A DNA stretch of 64,000 nt. It comes from Sphaerisporangium siamense. GTDB taxonomy: Bacteria > Actinomycetota > Actinomycetes > Streptosporangiales > Streptosporangiaceae. The stretch lies in NCBI RefSeq assembly GCF_014205275.1, contig NZ_JACHND010000001.1, positions 4,340,001 through 4,404,000 on the forward strand, read 5' to 3'. Shown in pieces: positions 28,609-36,664 of this stretch. Under the pieces are notes generated by a model. It was given only the letters and a program-made list of their open reading frames with translations, did no database searches and had not been told where the DNA came from. Within the stretch, counting starts at the first letter, position 1. Each line of letters begins with the position of its first letter. Both the position numbers and the translations under genes were made by a program.

Positions 28609-29319
28609 ATGATCGTGGGCGACTCGATCAGCCAGGGCCGGGAGGGCGACCACACCTGGCGCTACCGGCTGTCCCGGAGCCTGGCCCGCCACGGCGTCCC
28701 GGCGCGCTTCGCCGGGCCGTGGCGGGGCACCTGGGTGCCCTCGGCGGCCCAGCCGCCGGGCGGCCGTCCCGCGCCGCCCGGCCACCCCGCCTACGCGGGA
28801 CCGTACCGGGAGGGGCTGCGCTTCCCCGACAGCAGGCACTACGCGTGCTGGGGGCGCCGGCTCGACGAGGCCAAGGACAACATCGCGGACGCGGTCGCCG
28901 AGCACCGCCCCGACTGGCTGATGGTCGCGCTCGGCTTCAACGACCTGGCCTGGGGCGTCTGCGGCCCCGACCGCCTGCTCGCCGCCATGGACGCCTTCGT
29001 CCACCAGGCCAGGCGGGCCGCCCCCGAGATCGGCCTGCTGGTGGCCGACGTGGTGCACCGCACGCCGCTGGAGGAGCACCCCCACCTGGAACGCGACGTC
29101 GCCGCCTACAACCGGCGGCTGCCCGCGCTCTTGCGGGGGTCGTCGACGGCCCGCTCGCCGGTCGCGCAGGTGGGCCTCGGCGTCGTCTACGACGCGCGCA
29201 CCGACAGCTACGACGGCGTGCATCCGAACGAGCTCGGCGAAATCAAGATCGCGCGGGCGTTCGCCGAGGTGTTCCTCGGCACGGCCGCGATCAGGAGGCC
29301 GGCGCCCGTCCCGGGCTGA
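28609..29319 (+). CDS. SGNH/GDSL-type hydrolase
   Basis: The 236-residue protein shows the SGNH blocks: GDSISQG with the nucleophile Ser, LGFNDLAWG (Asn of block III) and DGVHPNELGEIKIA with the Asp-His pair. It has no signal peptide and is probably cytoplasmic. The ATG at 28609 begins just before the catalytic block and has no clear ribosome binding site; GGAGG at about 28574 is too far away, so the start is uncertain. It likely acts as an esterase or lipase on a small acylated compound, but the substrate is unknown. Confidence 0.75.
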   Translation: MIVGDSISQGREGDHTWRYRLSRSLARHGVPARFAGPWRGTWVPSAAQPPGGRPAPPGHPAYAGPYREGLRFPDSRHYACWGRRLDEAKDNIADAVAEHRPDWLMVALGFNDLAWGVCGPDRLLAAMDAFVHQARRAAPEIGLLVADVVHRTPLEEHPHLERDVAAYNRRLPALLRGSSTARSPVAQVGLGVVYDARTDSYDGVHPNELGEIKIARAFAEVFLGTAAIRRPAPVPG

Positions 29320-29340
29320 CCGGCCCGGCGAGGACGCCGG

Positions 29341-30084
29341 TCAGCGGGACTCGGAGGCGAGCGAGGCGCCGGAGGAGATGGAACTGAGCAGGGCGACGAG
29401 CTGGTCGGGGGCCGAGACCATCGGCCAGTGACCGGTGTTGAGGGTGTGGAAGGACCAGTTGGGCCTGCCGCGCATCGCGGCGACGTCGGGGGAGATCTTG
29501 CCGCCGAAGTGGTCCTTGGCGCAGACGACGTAGGTCGCGCGCTGCTGCTCCAGCGGGCGGGTGAGCACCGCGGGCTCCGACAGGGTGTGCCCGGGGTGGC
29601 CGACGAAGCGTTCCACCAGCCAGTTCGCCTGCTGGAACGACAGGTCCTGCCCGTCGGCGACGATCGTGACGTCGGGGGTGGGCCAGCGGCCGCGGTTCTC
29701 GGCGATCAGGCGCAGCTCGCCGGCGCGCTGGCGTTCGGGGAAGGCGTGGAGCATCGACTTGCCGTGGTGGGGCAGGAACCCCTCCACGAACACGGTGTGG
29801 GCGACGCGTCCCGGCGCGCGGTCGGCGACCTGACCGGCCACGATGCCCGAGTAGCTGTGCCCCACGAGGATGACGTCCCGCAGATCCTCCTGCTCAAGGA
29901 GGGTGAGGACGTCCTCGACGTGGGTGGCGAGGCCGACGGTGGACACGTCGGCCTCGGCGTTGGCCAGCCCGGAAAGGGTGACCGGACTGACGGGATGCCC
30001 CCGGGCGCGGAGCCCGCGGGTCACCGGCTCCCAGACCCATGCGCCCATCCAGGGGCCGGGAACCAGGACGAAATGATTTCTCAC
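29341..30084 (-). CDS. Alpha/beta hydrolase (esterase of the plant methylesterase-like group)
   Basis: The 247-residue protein has the fold order of small alpha/beta hydrolases: FVLVPGPWMGAWVWEPV (oxyanion region), VGHSYSGIVAG with the nucleophile Ser, and LNTGHWPMVSAPDQL with the catalytic His. Such proteins in actinomycetes resemble salicylate methylesterase-like enzymes acting on small esters or lactones. It is convergent with the SGNH gene and divergent from nothing close. The ATG at 30084 lies about 15 bases after GGAGAGGAAG, a weak placement. The physiological substrate is not known. Confidence 0.8.
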   Translation of the reverse strand: MRNHFVLVPGPWMGAWVWEPVTRGLRARGHPVSPVTLSGLANAEADVSTVGLATHVEDVLTLLEQEDLRDVILVGHSYSGIVAGQVADRAPGRVAHTVFVEGFLPHHGKSMLHAFPERQRAGELRLIAENRGRWPTPDVTIVADGQDLSFQQANWLVERFVGHPGHTLSEPAVLTRPLEQQRATYVVCAKDHFGGKISPDVAAMRGRPNWSFHTLNTGHWPMVSAPDQLVALLSSISSGASLASESR

Positions 30085-30239
30085 GGAGCGGGCTTCCTCT
30101 CCTTTTCACCTGGACTGCCACTCGATAAGCGCGAAATCGGCCTGGCGGCGCGTTTTATGTATCGGGCCCCGAGGGCCGTGCCGGCGGTGAATTACCGTGG
30201 TTATTCATTCAACAGTCTTGTGCCGGATCGCGTCAACGG

Positions 30240-30998
30240 TCACGCGGCCAGAGGCGCGGCGGCGGGGAAGTCGGCGGGACCGAGCTCCGCCGCGTTCCTT
30301 TCGACCACCGTGATCGGAAGATGGTCGGTGATGATCGCGACGGCGCCCGTGTACCCGTCGCCGGGGAAAAGCGTGCGCAGTTGCAGCGCGGCCGGAGGGA
30401 TCTCCAGCGGCCAGGCGATCAGTTCCGGATGCTCCCAGGCTTCGCTGACCTCCACTTTGTTCGGGGCGATCCGCAGACCGTGACCCGTGGCCTTCAAAAC
30501 GGCTTCTTTGCGCGTCCACAGCCGCGCGAAGGCGGCGTGCCGCTCCTCCTCCGGGAGGGTTTCCAGCGCGGCGGACTCGGCCGGGCTCAGCGCGCAGCGC
30601 ACCAGCTCGCGCAGCGGGGCGTCCGGCACCACCTCCACGTCGACGCCCACCGGGCCGGTGGCCGTCAGTGCGACGGCCACCCGCTCTCCCGAGTGGGACA
30701 CCGACACGTGCAAGGGGTCGGGGCTCAGGATCCGCGGGCGGCCGTGCGGCTTGCCGCAGCCGTCGCAGCCGCGCTCGACGGGCACCTCCTCGGGCGCCAC
30801 GCCGAGCTGCGCGCCCGCTGCCGTGCGCAGCAGCCAGCACGCCGTGACGAAGCGGATCCGGTCCTCGTCACGGCGGTACGTGGGCACGCGTTGCAGCTCC
30901 ACGGCGTCGAGCACGCCGATCAGGCTCTCGATCCGGCGGTCCTGCGGGCGCGCCCACCAGACGTGGCACTCGCCGGCCTTGAGGGAAGGGGCGTTCAC
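30240..30998 (-). CDS. Sfp-type 4'-phosphopantetheinyl transferase
   Basis: The 252-residue protein has the Sfp signatures GPVGVDVEVV and FARLWTRKEAVLKATGHGL, which hold the Mg-binding Asp/Glu and the catalytic Lys region. It also contains HVSVSHSGERVAVA. GTG 30998 is chosen because GAAGGA precedes it. The length is typical of group II enzymes that activate NRPS and PKS carrier proteins, so it is a good candidate to modify the two carrier domains at 4.8 and 8.4 kb. A short CDGCGKPHG segment may bind zinc or CoA. The upstream small proteins on the same strand (31025-31396) may share its transcript. Confidence 0.9.
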   Translation of the reverse strand: MNAPSLKAGECHVWWARPQDRRIESLIGVLDAVELQRVPTYRRDEDRIRFVTACWLLRTAAGAQLGVAPEEVPVERGCDGCGKPHGRPRILSPDPLHVSVSHSGERVAVALTATGPVGVDVEVVPDAPLRELVRCALSPAESAALETLPEEERHAAFARLWTRKEAVLKATGHGLRIAPNKVEVSEAWEHPELIAWPLEIPPAALQLRTLFPGDGYTGAVAIITDHLPITVVERNAAELGPADFPAAAPLAA

Positions 30999-31024
30999 GG
31001 ATATCCGTCCTTCGCGTCGGGGTC

Positions 31025-31282
31025 TCAAACGGTCACGGGTTCGCAGGCCAGCACTGCCCAGTCGCTCACCTCCGGGTTGGTCAATATCTCTGCCACCTGG
31101 TCACGGATCTGCGCGGCGGTCACGTGGTCGTCGGTCTGCACCCTGATGGCGATCTCGTCGGTCACGTGCCTGAGGTCCTTGTGCCACCGCCGGGGCAGCA
31201 GCGCGAGGATCCGGATGCCGTCCACCGGCGAGTTCGGTGACGGTTCTCCGGCGACGCGGCGGAGCGTCAGTTCGACGAGCAT
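31025..31282 (-). CDS. Conserved 85-residue protein, paralogue of the 133-residue protein
   Basis: This small protein starts MLVELTLRRV after GGGGAGGGG and shows IRILALLPRRWHKDL and QIRDQVAEILTNPEVSDW, which align along its full length with the C-terminal part of the protein at 23867-24268. Alternating hydrophobic stretches and helices suggest a compact alpha/beta fold. Its function is unknown. It follows the GTTWD peptide gene by 15 bases and precedes the phosphopantetheinyl transferase gene by 26 bases, so a three-gene operon is likely. The recurrence of the pair in two loci argues that peptide and protein work together. Confidence 0.7.
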   Translation of the reverse strand: MLVELTLRRVAGEPSPNSPVDGIRILALLPRRWHKDLRHVTDEIAIRVQTDDHVTAAQIRDQVAEILTNPEVSDWAVLACEPVTV

Positions 31283-31297
31283 GGCGACCCCTCCCCC

Positions 31298-31396
31298 TCA
31301 GTCCCACGTCGTTCCGGGCGTGGCGGTGGCGGACTCCCGGGCGGCGCCCGGGGTGCCGGCGGCGTTCGCGGCCGGGGGGATCTTCGAGGGAGTCAT
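31298..31396 (-). CDS. Small peptide ending in GTTWD
   Basis: The 32-residue peptide begins MTPSKIPPAA, is rich in Ala, Pro, Gly and Thr, and ends exactly with ATATPGTTWD before the stop codon. Its beginning and end match the first 32 residues of the 133-residue protein at 24268-23867 (MTP near the start, AT-PGTTWD at the end). The sequence around the start is also conserved (ACGGATCG before both ATGs). It lies 15 bases upstream of the 85-residue gene. A C-terminal WD end with no further residues is compatible with a peptide signal or a modified peptide core. No known family is recognised. Confidence 0.6.
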   Translation of the reverse strand: MTPSKIPPAANAAGTPGAARESATATPGTTWD

Positions 31397-31501
31397 GGTC
31401 GATCCGTGTCTTCGTCAGTAGTCTGTGTCGGTTGCCGGTCAGTCGTCCTAGATGTCGCACTCCCCACTGTGCGGGCTCGCCAGGGCCCGGACCAGGCGAA
31501 A

Positions 31502-31540
31502 CGAAGGCAGCAAGTTGCACGCCCGCAGCAGCTTCCTGCC
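31502..31540 (-). promoter_or_regulatory. Conserved upstream element, copy 2
   Basis: This 39-bp block lies 106-144 bases upstream of the GTTWD peptide gene and matches the block at 24351-24390, with one base fewer in the middle. The shared cores on the plus strand are CAGCAwGTTGC and GCAGCTTnyTGCC. It lies in the gap to the divergent acyltransferase gene at 31651. Conservation in two loci with otherwise unlike flanks indicates a common regulator. Confidence 0.6.
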
Positions 31541-31650
31541 ACGCCGCGCCCGTGGCCGCCCCCGGAGGCGGGCCCGGCGTCGCGGGGGCGGAGGCGGGAA
31601 GGTACAACGGAGAGAGATCAAGCCCGGCGTACGGCCCCAGGAGGTGGACG

Positions 31651-33078
31651 GTGCGGCAGCTCAGCGCGCTCGACGCGCAGTTCCTCAACTTCGAGAGCGA
31701 GACGAACGTCGCGAACGTCGCCGGGCTGTCGATCCTCGACGGCGAGGTGTCCCGCGACGACCTGCTGAAGCTCGTCGAGGAGCGTTCCGCCCTCGTCCCG
31801 CAGCTGCGGCAGCGGCTCGTCCCGGTGCCGCTCGGCCTCGACCACCCCTACTGGGCGCAGGACGAGGCCCTCGACCTGGACTACCACGTGCGCGAGGTCG
31901 CCCTGCCCGCGCCGGGCAGCGACCGCCAGCTCGCCGCGCAGGTCGCGCGGCTGCACGCCCGGCTTCTGGACCGCCACCGTCCGCTGTGGGAGATGTACCT
32001 CGTCCACGGCCTGTCCGGCGGCCGTACGGCGCTCTACACCAAGATGCACCACGCGGCGATCGACGGCATGGGCGGCGCCGACGTGCTGGCCGCGTTCATG
32101 GACATCGAACCGGACCCGCCGCGCCGCGAGCCCGAGCACCCCGTGGAGCCCGACCGCGCCCCCGAGGCGGCCGAGATGGTCGTCAGGACCGCCGCACGGC
32201 TGGCCGCCAACCCCGCCTACCTGCTGCGGTTCCTGGTCGAGGCCGTCCCGCACCTCGACGAGATCCCGATCGTCTCCCGGCTGCCCGGCGCCGTCCCCGT
32301 CTCCCGCGCGACCCGCGGGCTGCGCGCGTGGCTGCGCGGCGACGAGGAGGAGGTGCCCGAGCTGCCCCGGCTCGCGGTGCCGCGCACGCCCTTCAACGGT
32401 CCGGTGTCCGCGCACCGCCGCTTCGCCTTCACCCAGCTCCCGCTGGACGAGATCAAGCAGGTCAAGAACGCCTTCGGGTACACCGTCAACGACGTGGTGA
32501 TGACGCTGGTGGCGACCGCCGTGCGCCGCTGGCTGCTCGACCACGACGCGCTGCCGGACGAGCCGCTGGTGGCGGGGGTGCCGTTCTCCCTGCGCGAGGA
32601 CCCCCGGGCGCCGGGCAACCAGGTCACCCTCATGATCACCTCGCTGGACACCCAGGTCGCCGACCCGCGCGAGCGGCTGCGCGCCGTCCACGAGGCGATG
32701 GGACGGATCAAGGACCGCTTCAATCTGGCCCCCGCCCGCTGGCTGCGCACGCTGAGCGAGAGCATGCCCGCCGCGCTCACCGGCCTCGCCCACCGGGCGG
32801 CGTTCGGCCTGGCCGCGCAGACGACCCCGGCCGTCAACCTGATGATCTCCAACGTGCCGGGCCCGCAGATCCCGCTGTACGTGTGCGGCCGGCGGCTGCT
32901 CGCCCAGTACCCCGTCTCCGTGATCTCCGACGCGAGCGGCGGCGTCAACATCACCGCCTTCTCCTACGACGGGCGCGTCGACGTGGGCGTCATCGCCTGC
33001 CGGGGCATGGTGCCCGATGTCTGGTCGCTCACCACCTACCTGCACGAGGCGCTGGAGGAGCTGAAAGCCCTGAGCTGA
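31651..33078 (+). CDS. Wax ester synthase/diacylglycerol acyltransferase family protein
   Basis: The 475-residue protein has the WS/DGAT active-site motif HHAAIDGMGGAD and the second family block NLMISNVPGPQIPLYVCG, plus PLWEMYLVHGL before the active site. It starts at GTG 31651 after AGGAGG. Members transfer acyl groups from acyl-CoA to diacylglycerol or long-chain alcohols, and the fold is related to condensation domains. It probably makes storage lipid on the membrane face. The alternative of an acyl transfer in a specialised pathway cannot be excluded, because it lies opposite the peptide and phosphopantetheinyl transferase operon. Confidence 0.88.
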   Translation: MRQLSALDAQFLNFESETNVANVAGLSILDGEVSRDDLLKLVEERSALVPQLRQRLVPVPLGLDHPYWAQDEALDLDYHVREVALPAPGSDRQLAAQVARLHARLLDRHRPLWEMYLVHGLSGGRTALYTKMHHAAIDGMGGADVLAAFMDIEPDPPRREPEHPVEPDRAPEAAEMVVRTAARLAANPAYLLRFLVEAVPHLDEIPIVSRLPGAVPVSRATRGLRAWLRGDEEEVPELPRLAVPRTPFNGPVSAHRRFAFTQLPLDEIKQVKNAFGYTVNDVVMTLVATAVRRWLLDHDALPDEPLVAGVPFSLREDPRAPGNQVTLMITSLDTQVADPRERLRAVHEAMGRIKDRFNLAPARWLRTLSESMPAALTGLAHRAAFGLAAQTTPAVNLMISNVPGPQIPLYVCGRRLLAQYPVSVISDASGGVNITAFSYDGRVDVGVIACRGMVPDVWSLTTYLHEALEELKALS

Positions 33079-33088
33079 CCGGCGGGCC

Positions 33089-33385
33089 TCAGGAGGCCAG
33101 GCCGAGCAGCAGTTCGGTCCACAGGTGGTCGGCCTCGCGGTACCGCATGCGCGCGGTCTCGTGATCCTGCCCGGTCTGCTTGTCCGACCGCCGGACGTAC
33201 GCCAGGCCGCCGCCCACCACCAGGTAGTACACGCGCGTCCGGCACTCGCACGTCCAGCGCAGGATGCGCCGCCGGCTCTCGGCGTTCATGGGCGGGTGCC
33301 AGGCGACGCGGCGGCAGTCCTCGCGGGGCTTCGGGACGTGCGGGCCGTGGTCGGCGTGGCCCGAGGACGAGGTCAGCGCCGTCAT
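33089..33385 (-). CDS. Small hypothetical protein
   Basis: The 98-residue protein starts at ATG 33385 after GGAGGG. It contains PPMNAESRRRILRWTCECRTRVYYLVVGGGLAYVRRSD, with a CEC pair and a short hydrophobic stretch. It overlaps the stop of the upstream small gene (ATGA), so the two are cotranslated. Both are divergent from the GntR gene and are probably controlled by it. The function is unknown. Confidence 0.55.
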   Translation of the reverse strand: MTALTSSSGHADHGPHVPKPREDCRRVAWHPPMNAESRRRILRWTCECRTRVYYLVVGGGLAYVRRSDKQTGQDHETARMRYREADHLWTELLLGLAS

Positions 33386-33723
33386 CGTGAGCCCTCCATG
33401 CGCGCGGTGATGAGAGCGGAGAGCCGTTCGGCCGTGGGGGCGTGGACCAGCCGGGCCTCCAGCCAGGGGCCGCACGCGTACCAGGTGGGCCCCGAGACCC
33501 ACACGCGCCACCCCGGGTGGGCCCGGCGCAGCGCCCCGACCTCGCCCTCGACGTCCCGCCGCGGGGGCTCCGCCGGCGCCGCGCCGTGGACGCCGCGCGC
33601 GGCGCGATCCCGTGAGGGAGGCGGGGCGGGGGGGAGGGGAGGCGCCTCGCGGCGCGGGTGCGGGCGGCCGTGGTGTGCGAGACGGGCGCGGCAGGCGGCG
33701 TAGTAGGCGAGGGCCCCGGCCAT
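33382..33723 (-). CDS. Small hypothetical protein
   Basis: The 113-residue protein begins at ATG 33723, four bases after AAAGGAGG. It has an Ala-rich N-terminal helix, a proline-rich middle (PPLPPAPPP) and a C-terminal part GWRVWVSGPTWYACGPWLEARLV with many aromatics. It is the first gene of a two-gene unit divergent from the GntR regulator. No family is recognised. Confidence 0.55.
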   Translation of the reverse strand: MAGALAYYAACRARLAHHGRPHPRREAPPLPPAPPPSRDRAARGVHGAAPAEPPRRDVEGEVGALRRAHPGWRVWVSGPTWYACGPWLEARLVHAPTAERLSALITARMEGSR

Positions 33724-33752
33724 CCAACCTCCTTTGGCGTCTGCGGCAATCG

Positions 33753-33796
33753 GTTGACATATACGACAATGGCGAGACGATAAGGTGCGTGTCAAC
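33753..33796. promoter_or_regulatory. Divergent promoter with GTTGACA/TGTCAAC inverted repeat
   Basis: GTTGACA at 33753-33759 and TGTCAAC at 33790-33796 form a perfect inverted repeat with a 30-base spacer. Each arm reads as a -35 box (TTGACA) on its own strand. GATAAG at 33779-33784 fits a rightward -10 box. The arrangement suggests overlapping face-to-face promoters for the GntR gene and the two small minus-strand genes. Confidence 0.55.
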
Positions 33797-33839
33797 CAGG
33801 TGACACGATCTGGAACCCCCGGCAGATGGGACACGACAC

Positions 33840-34601
33840 GTGTCTGAGTACGTCTACGAGCGCATCGCGGCGGAACTGCGCGATGCGATCCTCGGCGGCG
33901 GACTCACCCCCGGCACCCGCCTTCCCCGCCACGCCGACCTGGCCCGCCAGTACGGGGTGTCCGAGATCGTCGTGCGGCAGGCGATCGACGACCTGAAGAA
34001 CGCGGGCCTCGTCGAGACGCGCGGGCGCGGCGGCACCTGGGTGCGCGAACGGCCGCCCGTGCGCCGCATCTCCTCCGAGCGGTACCTGGCCGACCTCGGC
34101 CCGCAGACCGTGCCGCAGACCTCCTTCACGCGCGACCAGGGGATCACCTGGGAGCAGTACCGCCTGGACACCGCCTACCGGTGGATCGACGCCGACGAGC
34201 GCCTGGCCGGGCTGTTCGGCGTCGAGCCCGGCGCGCGCGTGCTCGAACGCCACTTCGTCTTCTACGCCGCCGGCGTGCCCGCGCAGGTGTCGCGGCCGTG
34301 CCTGCTGGCCGCCGACGTGGAGGGCACGCCCGTGGCCGACTCGCGCAACGAGCCCTGGCCCGGCGGCACGATCAACCAGCTCCGCACGCTCGGCATCGAG
34401 GTCGACGACATCCGGGAGTCGGTGACGACGCGCATGCCGACCCCGCAGGAGGCGCAGACGCTGCGCGTCGCGCAGGGCGTCCCGGTGTTCGCGATCACCC
34501 GCCTGATGCTGGCGGCCGGGCGCGTGGTGGAGGTCGCCGACCCGATCGTCATCCCGGGCGACCGCGCGATCCTCGACTACAGCATCCCGCTGCGGCGCTG
34601 A
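33840..34601 (+). CDS. GntR-family regulator with UTRA domain
   Basis: The 253-residue protein has an N-terminal GntR winged helix (YERIAAELRDAILGGGLTPG, LARQYGVSEIVVRQAIDDLKNAGLVETRGRGGTWV) and a UTRA/HutC-type effector domain ending in PIVIPGDRAILDYSIPL. It starts at GTG 33840. HutC-type members bind small organic ligands. It is divergent from two small genes and followed by a gamma-glutamyltransferase gene, but the target is not clear from sequence. Confidence 0.88.
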   Translation: MSEYVYERIAAELRDAILGGGLTPGTRLPRHADLARQYGVSEIVVRQAIDDLKNAGLVETRGRGGTWVRERPPVRRISSERYLADLGPQTVPQTSFTRDQGITWEQYRLDTAYRWIDADERLAGLFGVEPGARVLERHFVFYAAGVPAQVSRPCLLAADVEGTPVADSRNEPWPGGTINQLRTLGIEVDDIRESVTTRMPTPQEAQTLRVAQGVPVFAITRLMLAAGRVVEVADPIVIPGDRAILDYSIPLRR

Positions 34602-34712
34602 GGTCCCGGCGCCCGCGACGGCGTGGAGGCGGTCGCGGCTCGATCCTGGGGAAGGGCTGAGAAAGAGGTCGGGCACGCCGTCGTGACGGGCGGTGCGTCG
34701 TAGAGTTCGGCC

Positions 34713-36269
34713 ATGGAGTCCACGCGGTACGCCAGGTTAGGCATGGTTTGCACCATCGACCACCTGGCCACGACGGCCGGAGTGACCATGCTCGGCCGCG
34801 GCGGCTCCGCGGCCGACGCCGCCATCGCCGCCAACGCGGTGCTCGCCGTGACCGCTCCCCACGCCTGCGGCCTGGGCGGAGACCTGTTCGCGCTCGTCCA
34901 CGACGGCCAGGGCCCGCCGCGCACGCTCAACGCCTCCGGCCGCGCCGGGTCCGGGGCCGACCCCGACCGGCTGCGCGCCGAGGGGCACGAGCGCATGCCG
35001 TTCAAGAAGGACATCAGGTCGGTGCCCGTGCCCGGCTGCGCCGACGGCTGGGTCGCCCTGCACGCCCGCTACGGCCGCCTCCCGCTGGAGGAGATCCTCG
35101 CCCCGGCCGTCCGGTACGCCGAGTCCGGCTTCCCCGCCTCGCCGCTGCTCGCCCCGGCGGCGTCCGCGCTGCCGGGCGTGGACGGCCCCGTGGCGCCGGG
35201 CGCGCCGCTGCGGCGGCCCGGCGTCGCCCGCGCGCTCGCCGCCCTCGGCGCCGACGGCCGCGACGGCTTCTACCTCGGCGAGTTCGGCGCGGGCCTGCTC
35301 GCGCTCGGCCGCGACCCCGAGGCCGGCGGCACGGCGGCGGGGGAGTACTCCGAGGCCGACCTCGCCCGCGTGAACGCCGACTGGGTGGAGCCGATCGGCG
35401 TCCACGCCTTCGGGCACGACGTGTGGACGGTGCCGCCGAACTCCCAGGGATACCTGCTGCCCCTCGCGCTGGCCATCGCCGAGGGCCTCGGCCTGCCCGC
35501 CGCCCCCGGCGACCCGCTGTGGGCGCATCTGCTGGCCGAGTCCGCGCGGGCCGCCGGGCACGACCGCCCCGACGTGCTCTTCGAGGGCGCCCCGGTGGAC
35601 GGCGTGCTGGCCACGGCGAACGAGCGCCGCGCGGGCATCGACCCCGCGCGCAGGTCGCGGCTGCGCGCCCTGGTCGCGCCGGGCGACACGACGTACCTGT
35701 GCGCCGTCGACGCCGAAGGCATGGGCGTGTCGCTCATCCAGTCGAACGCCGCCGGGTTCGGCAGCATGCTCTTCGAGCCGGCGACCGGGATCAACCTGCA
35801 CAACCGCGGCCTCGGGTTCTGCCTGGTCCCCGGCCACCCCGCCGAGTACGGCCCCGGCCGCCGTCCACCGCACACGCTGGCCCCCGCGCTGGTCACCCGG
35901 CCGGACGGGGCGCTGCGCGCGGTGCTCGGCACCATGGGCGGCGACTCCCAGCCCCAGATCCTGCTCCAGGTGCTGGCGCGCCTGCTGGTCTCCGGGCAGA
36001 CGCCCGGCGAGGCGATCGGCGCCCCTCGCTGGCGGCTCGGCCCCGGGGACAGCGGATTCGACGCCTGGGCCGACCCGGACGGGGCGACGCTGGACATCGA
36101 GGAGGGCGCCCCGTGGGCGGAGGGCCTGCGCGGGCGCGGCCACGACGTGCGGCTGCTGCCCTTCGGCGGCGCGTTCGGGCACGCCCACCTCATCGACGTA
36201 CGCCCCGACGGCACCCTCGCGGGCGCCGCCGACCCCCGGGCGATCATCTCCAGCGCCGCCGGTCTCTGA
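34713..36269 (+). CDS. Gamma-glutamyltransferase family protein
   Basis: The 518-residue protein follows the GGT Ntn-hydrolase plan: GGSAADAAIAANAVLAVTAPHACGLGGD near the N-terminus and the autoprocessing site GDTTYLCAVDAEG, whose Thr would become the N-terminal nucleophile of the small subunit, then GFGSMLFEP and GTMGGDSQPQ. No signal peptide is seen, so it is likely intracellular. Such actinomycete members hydrolyse or transfer gamma-glutamyl groups or act as acylases. The specific substrate is unknown. Confidence 0.87.
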   Translation: MESTRYARLGMVCTIDHLATTAGVTMLGRGGSAADAAIAANAVLAVTAPHACGLGGDLFALVHDGQGPPRTLNASGRAGSGADPDRLRAEGHERMPFKKDIRSVPVPGCADGWVALHARYGRLPLEEILAPAVRYAESGFPASPLLAPAASALPGVDGPVAPGAPLRRPGVARALAALGADGRDGFYLGEFGAGLLALGRDPEAGGTAAGEYSEADLARVNADWVEPIGVHAFGHDVWTVPPNSQGYLLPLALAIAEGLGLPAAPGDPLWAHLLAESARAAGHDRPDVLFEGAPVDGVLATANERRAGIDPARRSRLRALVAPGDTTYLCAVDAEGMGVSLIQSNAAGFGSMLFEPATGINLHNRGLGFCLVPGHPAEYGPGRRPPHTLAPALVTRPDGALRAVLGTMGGDSQPQILLQVLARLLVSGQTPGEAIGAPRWRLGPGDSGFDAWADPDGATLDIEEGAPWAEGLRGRGHDVRLLPFGGAFGHAHLIDVRPDGTLAGAADPRAIISSAAGL

Positions 36270-36575
36270 CCTCCCGAAAGCGTGCCGGTACGCCTTCGAC
36301 ACTCCGGGCTCGGGGGCGAGCGCGCTCTCCATGTCGAACGCTCGCCTGCCCCCGGGCCCGGGCGGTGAGGGGCGGGACGGGGCGAAGGCGCGGGAGCGTG
36401 GCCGAAAAAAGTCCGGTGGGTGGGGAACATCCGCCGCGAGGGCGTGGTTACATTACTCGTGGCTGATGTGTCTGGTGTCCCCGGGCCTCAACTACCGCCT
36501 TCGCGGACTACCGTTCGGCTGGAGCCGCGTTGAGCTTTTCGCCGAGAGGCGACCCGCACATCGGCCCACTGCGTA
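36270..36575. other. Gap between convergent genes
   Basis: About 300 bases follow the gamma-glutamyltransferase stop. TACATT at about 36449 and the following ATG at 36467 open a 36-codon frame that ends at the terminator, but no ribosome binding site supports it. A small RNA ending at the terminator is possible; nothing else is visible. Confidence 0.3.
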
Positions 36576-36613
36576 AGGGCCCCGCCCGGGATCCGTTCCC
36601 GGACGGGGCCCTT
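36576..36613. terminator. Strong bidirectional terminator
   Basis: An almost perfect 16-bp inverted repeat runs from AAGGGCCCCG at 36576 to CGGGGCCCTT ending at 36613, with one mismatch and a short loop. It lies between the rightward gamma-glutamyltransferase gene and the leftward SDR gene and can serve both. Confidence 0.8.
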
Positions 36614-36664
36614 CGCGTTTCCGGCAGGCGCTTCCCGCCATGTTCCGGCGGTCTCCGGGCGTGT

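Noticed and set aside
36331..36576. An 81-codon frame ending at the strong terminator
   Set aside because: There is no ribosome binding site, the composition is unlike a protein, and the terminator is explained by the convergent flanking genes. A short RNA remains possible but is unsupported.
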